From assembly GCF_024129735.1 (NCBI RefSeq), contig NZ_JAMXXK010000001.1, positions 62,001 to 126,000 on the forward strand: a stretch of 64,000 nt of DNA. Direction: 5' to 3'. Both the position numbers and the translations under genes were made by a program. The stretch comes from Acinetobacter lwoffii. GTDB lineage: Bacteria; Pseudomonadota; Gammaproteobacteria; Pseudomonadales; Moraxellaceae. Shown here piece after piece: positions 63,719-64,000 of this stretch; positions within the stretch are counted from its first letter, which is position 1; every line of letters starts with the position of its first letter. The notes under the pieces are model-generated. The model was not told the DNA's origin, ran no database searches, and saw only the letters and a list, made by a program, of their open reading frames with translations.

Positions 63719-64000
63719 GTGTTTGGTATCACAGATCTAACGACCTTTATCATTGGAACCACGTTGATTGTGCTACTGCCCGGGCCGAATTCCCTGTATG
63801 TCATGTCGATTGCTTCGCGCTTTGGGATTAAGACGGGATATATGGGTGCCTTGGGGGTTTATACGGGCGATCTGATCCTGATTATATGTACAGCATTGGG
63901 AGCAGCTTCTTTACTGCATGCCTTTCCGGTACTGTTTATTGCACTGAAAGTTATTGGAGCGATCTATCTCAGTTACTTGGGTATCAAGCTAATCATTGCG
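63719..64000 (+). CDS. LysE/RhtB family exporter, LeuE-like (C-terminus cut by window edge)
   Basis: The first 94 residues from GTG at 63719. Family pattern: IVLLPGPNSLYVMSIASRFGIKTGYMGALGVYTGD, then two membrane helices ending LKVIGAIYLSYLGIKLI. LysE-type proteins export amino acids; this stretch resembles LeuE. The rest lies outside the window. Confidence 0.85.
   Translation, partial: MFGITDLTTFIIGTTLIVLLPGPNSLYVMSIASRFGIKTGYMGALGVYTGDLILIICTALGAASLLHAFPVLFIALKVIGAIYLSYLGIKLIIA

Noticed and set aside
1-64000. tRNA, rRNA, CRISPR array, insertion sequence, prophage or integrase
   Set aside because: Looked for in the intergenic regions; no cloverleaf, regular repeat-spacer pattern, transposase or integrase was seen.

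Overview
The window looks like a chromosomal segment of an Acinetobacter-type gammaproteobacterium. The gene content supports this: an AceI-like PACE efflux pump with its divergent LysR regulator, the cyoABCDE oxidase operon, an rpsF-rpsR-rplI operon without priB, a BLUF photoreceptor, and an AT-rich composition (judged by eye, not computed). I see no tRNA, rRNA, CRISPR, insertion sequence, prophage or integrase. It is mostly a core chromosome with small accessory patches. The left edge cuts a minus-strand TamA-like gene and the right edge cuts a plus-strand LysE/LeuE-like exporter.

Layout. 1-6.7 kb: TamA (partial), an LplT-like MFS protein, coq7, a DUF1003 membrane protein, a VIT-family transporter and two candidate tiny membrane proteins. 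6.8-10.9 kb: folK-folB, an AarF/UbiB-family kinase-like protein and moeB on the minus strand, then a PPOX-type stress protein. 11-16.4 kb: an acyl-CoA catabolic cluster (acyl-CoA synthetase, acyl-CoA dehydrogenase, HSD10-type dehydrogenase) with a divergent AraC regulator. 16.5-22.6 kb: a small unknown protein, prfA-prmC, two glycine-zipper paralogues, a luciferase-like oxidoreductase and a shortened flavin-monooxygenase-like protein. 22.8-26.2 kb: the divergent ppsR/ppsA pair. 26.6-36.9 kb: an RDD protein, cyoABCDE, rpsF-rpsR-rplI, dnaB and alr. 36.9-42.4 kb: a BLUF protein, then a four-gene operon of circularly permuted ATP-grasp, alpha-E, transglutaminase-like and Anbu proteasome-like proteins, with a divergent WYL regulator.

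42.4-43.2 kb is a gene-poor stretch. It holds an Acinetobacter-type palindromic repeat and a compact minus-strand transcription unit (promoter, ribosome site, 21-codon ORF, terminator). 43.2-52.6 kb: an orphan FMN glutamate-synthase-like protein, then the minus operon of low-molecular-weight phosphatase, murB, YdcF-like protein and alpha/beta hydrolase, an iron-type alcohol dehydrogenase, a thioesterase and dnaX. 52.7-64 kb: an NlpE-like lipoprotein, a beta-lactamase-fold hydrolase, a MaoC dehydratase, a large FabG and a divergent thiolase (together a thiolase/reductase/dehydratase set), a large lipoprotein with an HExxH zinc-protease motif, aceI/aceR, transaldolase and the partial exporter.

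Several long open frames start too early. Ribosome-binding sites and family alignment favour internal starts for folB, the acyl-CoA synthetase, the PPOX protein, the AraC regulator, the ATP-grasp protein, the phosphatase, NlpE, dnaB, cyoD, the DUF1003 protein and the large lipoprotein. The least explained items are the metalloprotease-like lipoprotein, the compact 42.9 kb unit, the shortened monooxygenase-like protein, the thiolase with a basic Ser/Thr/Lys tail, the large insert in TamA and the Anbu/ATP-grasp operon. The Anbu/ATP-grasp operon type is known, but its substrate is not.
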